Origin: Chitinophagales bacterium
GTDB lineage: Bacteria; Bacteroidota; Bacteroidia; Chitinophagales; JADIYW01
Length of the DNA: 64,000 bases
Direction of reading: 5' to 3'
Assembly: GCA_019694955.1 (NCBI GenBank)
Contig: JAIBAX010000010.1
Span: 42,007 to 106,006 of the forward strand
Every line of letters begins with the position of its first letter. Position 1 is the first letter of the stretch. The position numbers and the translations under genes are program-made. A model generated the notes under the pieces. It saw only the letters and a list, made by a program, of their open reading frames with translations, was not told the origin of the DNA and searched no databases. Of this stretch, positions 62,361 through 64,000 are shown in pieces.

Positions 62361-62738
62361 GTAAGAAAGTTTGAAAATGATAAAAGTTGCCAAAAACGCT
62401 TCCAATAAACTCAAAGGAATAGCGATAAGTAATATTCCGAAAGGCAACACGCCTAAATTTCCTAGTACCAACCACATAAAAACAAAACCTATAAACCAAG
62501 ATAAAAATGTAGTTTGAAATAGAGTAAATTTTTTGCTGAATATAAAAATGGCTATCGCAAAACACAAAGACCATATTCCCCAAACTGCACCATTAATTGG
62601 CTGTTCAGGAAATGTCAATCCCAAACTTTGGTAATGTTCTTTCCAATAATTGTGCAATAAAAATGTGTTTCGAATAAACTCGGAAACACTTATCCAAATT
62701 GTTGCCATGAGAATTGGTAAAAATGCCCCTTTTATCAT
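62352..62738 (-). CDS. small multi-pass membrane protein, unknown
   Basis: 128 residues from the ATG at 62738 (MIKGAFLPILMATIWISVSEFIRN); the longer frame to 62852 is repeat R5. Four hydrophobic segments are visible: ILMATIWISVSEFI, WGIWSLCFAIAIFIF, TTFLSWFIGFVFMWLVL and ILLIAIPLSLLEAFLATFII. No family is recognised. Its last codons overlap R4. Confidence 0.65.
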   Translation of the reverse strand: MIKGAFLPILMATIWISVSEFIRNTFLLHNYWKEHYQSLGLTFPEQPINGAVWGIWSLCFAIAIFIFSKKFTLFQTTFLSWFIGFVFMWLVLGNLGVLPFGILLIAIPLSLLEAFLATFIIFKLSYKK

Positions 62739-62787
62739 TTTCAAATATTTTAAATGTTGTTTTAAGTCGTGCAATATGCTTTTCCTA

Positions 62788-62935
62788 TAATGGCAGACTC
62801 CCACGGGACAGGTTGTGAAAATCCTCCCACCATCCATTGGTAAAAATAGCATAAATCATCTTTACTTTTCCGTATCTTGATAAAAAAATGAAACATGCAT
62901 TTATTACCGGAAACGATGGACAAGAACTTTTGAAT
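62788..62935 (-). repeat. cassette-region repeat R5
   Basis: Full-length copy. Minus strand: GTTCTTGTCCATCGTTTCCGG, TTTTTTTATCAAGATACGG, AAAAGTAAAGATGATTTATGC, TATTTTTACCAATGGATGGTGGGAGG, ATTTTCACAACCTGTCCCGTGGG, AGTCTGCCATTATAGG. The frame MIYAIFTNGWWEDF read through it is repeat-derived. Confidence 0.88.
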
Positions 62936-62997
62936 ACTGCATAATACAAGGTTGTATCTTGATAACTACTGTGATTTTTAAATAAACCTTGCTTTAC

Positions 62998-63044
62998 GCA
63001 AGTTAGAAACTTGCAACACACTCAGCACGAAGTTCTAAACTTCG
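62998..63044. repeat. double hairpin element
   Basis: GCAAGTTAGAAACTTGC (62998-63014) and CGAAGTTCTAAACTTCG (63028-63044) are two adjacent perfect small hairpins separated by AACACACTCAGCA. They fill part of the 404-bp gap between two cassette genes; further on only R5 and the GCCAAACGCCTGTTATGTGTAG boundary (63110-63131) are seen. Confidence 0.7.
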
Positions 63045-63109
63045 AGCAGTAAAGAGCACTGAACTTGATACGAAGCACAAATCTTCATTTAAGGACTGAA
63101 GCCGCTTTT

Positions 63110-63131
63110 TTGCCAAACGCCTGTTATGTGT
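63110..63131 (-). other. attC-like end after the 239-residue gene
   Basis: Minus strand CTACACATAACAGGCGTTTGGC begins 10 bases after the stop of the gene at 63143. It is the inverse of GTTATGTGTAAC found just before the same gene (63863-63875), so the gene is bounded by inverted copies of one motif. Confidence 0.4.
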
Positions 63132-63142
63132 AGCCTTTCTTG

Positions 63143-63862
63143 TCATTCAATTGTGTATCTGCTGTGTAAATGTGGAGTTCCACCAAGTTCAACTTGTAAT
63201 TTTTGGAAATAAAATCCCATACCTCTGTTTGGTATCCAGTCATAGTAAGTTGAAATTTCCTTTTCATAGTCTTTGTCTTTTACGAGTTTGATAAAGTATG
63301 CATAAATTCCATTTTTGAATGATGCGTCTTGGCTCATATTTATGGTGTTAATGAGCCTGATTATCATTATATGGTCATTTTCTTGTATTTCAATGATTCT
63401 GTGATTAGTTAAAAGAGAAATTGATTTGTTAACCAGCGTATCAAATTGTTGTCTAGTTATGACTATTAACGAATCCATATTTGGCTTAGTCAAAATGTCG
63501 TAGCGTTTTTTACTGTTATAAAAATTTGTTCCTGTCGTTACAAGTTTATAGTCGTAGTAAAGGTCAAGGTCTATGATTAAACTGTCGTTGTCAATTAGGT
63601 ATTTCTCATTTACTGTCCCGTGAGTTTTTTCAAAACCAGTCAATAATTGAATAGTGTCATTACTGACTCTGTATGCACCCGATACGGTCGTGTTTCCATA
63701 ATGTCCAGCAGATATTCTTTTATATGTTCCGTCCGATTTAAAGTCAAATGTCCAACTTGTAGTTGCCCACCAACCTTGATATGTCTTGTCAAAAGGCTGT
63801 CCGTTAACTTTCAAAATTGAAGTCAAAATTAGAATTGTCAATATGTTTCGAAGTGTCGTCAT
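63143..63862 (-). CDS. uncharacterised exported protein
   Basis: 239 residues from the ATG at 63862 (MTTLRNILTILILTSILKVNGQ, a Sec signal). The longer frame to 63931 is repeat R6. The mature N-terminal half looks like a lipocalin-type barrel common in Bacteroidota: YQGWWATTSWTFDFKSDGTYKRISAGHYG, SGAYRVSNDTIQLLTG and LIIDLDLYYDYKL. The C-terminal half is of unknown fold. It is bounded on both sides by TTATGTGTA motifs. Confidence 0.7.
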   Translation of the reverse strand: MTTLRNILTILILTSILKVNGQPFDKTYQGWWATTSWTFDFKSDGTYKRISAGHYGNTTVSGAYRVSNDTIQLLTGFEKTHGTVNEKYLIDNDSLIIDLDLYYDYKLVTTGTNFYNSKKRYDILTKPNMDSLIVITRQQFDTLVNKSISLLTNHRIIEIQENDHIMIIRLINTINMSQDASFKNGIYAYFIKLVKDKDYEKEISTYYDWIPNRGMGFYFQKLQVELGGTPHLHSRYTIE

Positions 63863-64000
63863 AAGGTTACACATAACGGCAGACTGTGAAAATACCTCCC
63901 ACAATCTGTTGGTAAAAATAGCATAAATCAACTTAACTTTTTCGTATCTTGATAAAAAAATAAGATATGCATTTTATTGCCGGAAACGATAGACATCAAC
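63863..64000 (-). repeat. cassette-region repeat R6 (to window end)
   Basis: Full-length copy. Minus strand: GTTGATGTCTATCGTTTCCGGC, TTTTTTTATCAAGATACG, AAAAAGTTAAGTTGATTTATGC, TATTTTTACCAACAGATTGTGGGAGG, TATTTTCACAGTCTGCCG, TTATGTGTAACC and then the ATG. It continues beyond the window. Confidence 0.88.

Noticed and set aside
62785..63021. 78-residue minus-strand protein
   Set aside because: Composed of repeat R5 and flanking spacer; no own start signal or conserved domain.
57829..64000. Prophage or ICE remnant
   Set aside because: No capsid, terminase, relaxase, integrase or conjugation gene is present; the gene set and constant repeat spacing fit cassettes better.

Overview
The window comes from a chromosome of a Bacteroidota bacterium, most likely the Chitinophagales/Saprospirales side. 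This is an inference from gene content. Supporting signs are a type IX secretion C-terminal sorting domain on a ~1000-residue repeat protein, many short lipoproteins with S-C-K-K lipoboxes, promoter-like TTTG/TAnnTTTG boxes instead of sigma70 boxes, weak Shine-Dalgarno sequences, ClpC, single-subunit LptF/G-type permease, DinB with a short DnaE, and methylmalonyl-CoA mutase. Intergenic DNA is unusually rich in dispersed and tandem repeats.

Layout. 1-6.4 kb: gltX (partial), a polysaccharide deacetylase, a small-protein/nucleotidyltransferase pair, tatD, a lipoprotein, a DCL/DUF3223 protein and dinB. 6.4-15.8 kb: a low-complexity repeat block, a TPR-like helical protein, a type IX-secreted repeat protein, a short DnaE (the probable DinB partner) and a membrane TPR protein. 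15.8-24 kb: a secreted protein, a class V aminotransferase, a DtxR/MntR regulator, a CocE-type hydrolase and lon. 24-26 kb: a ~150-bp tandem repeat array with an R2K-type ATP-grasp gene inside it. 26-32.8 kb: glycosyltransferase and ECF sigma factor (overlapping), tgt, an LptF/G permease and clpC. 33-47 kb: envelope and metabolic genes (GT2, M74-like peptidase, NHL lipoprotein, FKBP, flavin amine oxidase, zinc-ribbon SDR), two tRNA-like elements, an OmpA-domain protein, lipoproteins, fabI and an exported agmatine deiminase homologue. 47-57.8 kb: UbiD-type decarboxylase, alpha/beta hydrolase, beta-barrel protein, lipoprotein, an HxxEH-less M16 protein coupled to methylmalonyl-CoA mutase, and a GH5 endoglycoceramidase-like lipoprotein.

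57.8-64 kb is different. Eight short, AT-rich genes of unrelated function all lie on the minus strand (SUFU, membrane protein, YciI, Crp/Fnr, tiny membrane protein, dioxygenase-thioredoxin fusion, membrane protein, secreted protein). They are separated by copies of one ~75-150 bp repeat in a constant orientation, and several gene ends carry TTATGTGTAACC-like or GCTAACAC-like boundaries. It looks like an array of mobile gene cassettes without a recombinase in view, and I consider it the best candidate for a new system here.

Other striking non-coding structure: a ~90-bp palindromic MITE/REP-like element in six copies between 33 and 58.7 kb, and three copies of TAACCTCGAGGGT, two of which start at a stop codon.
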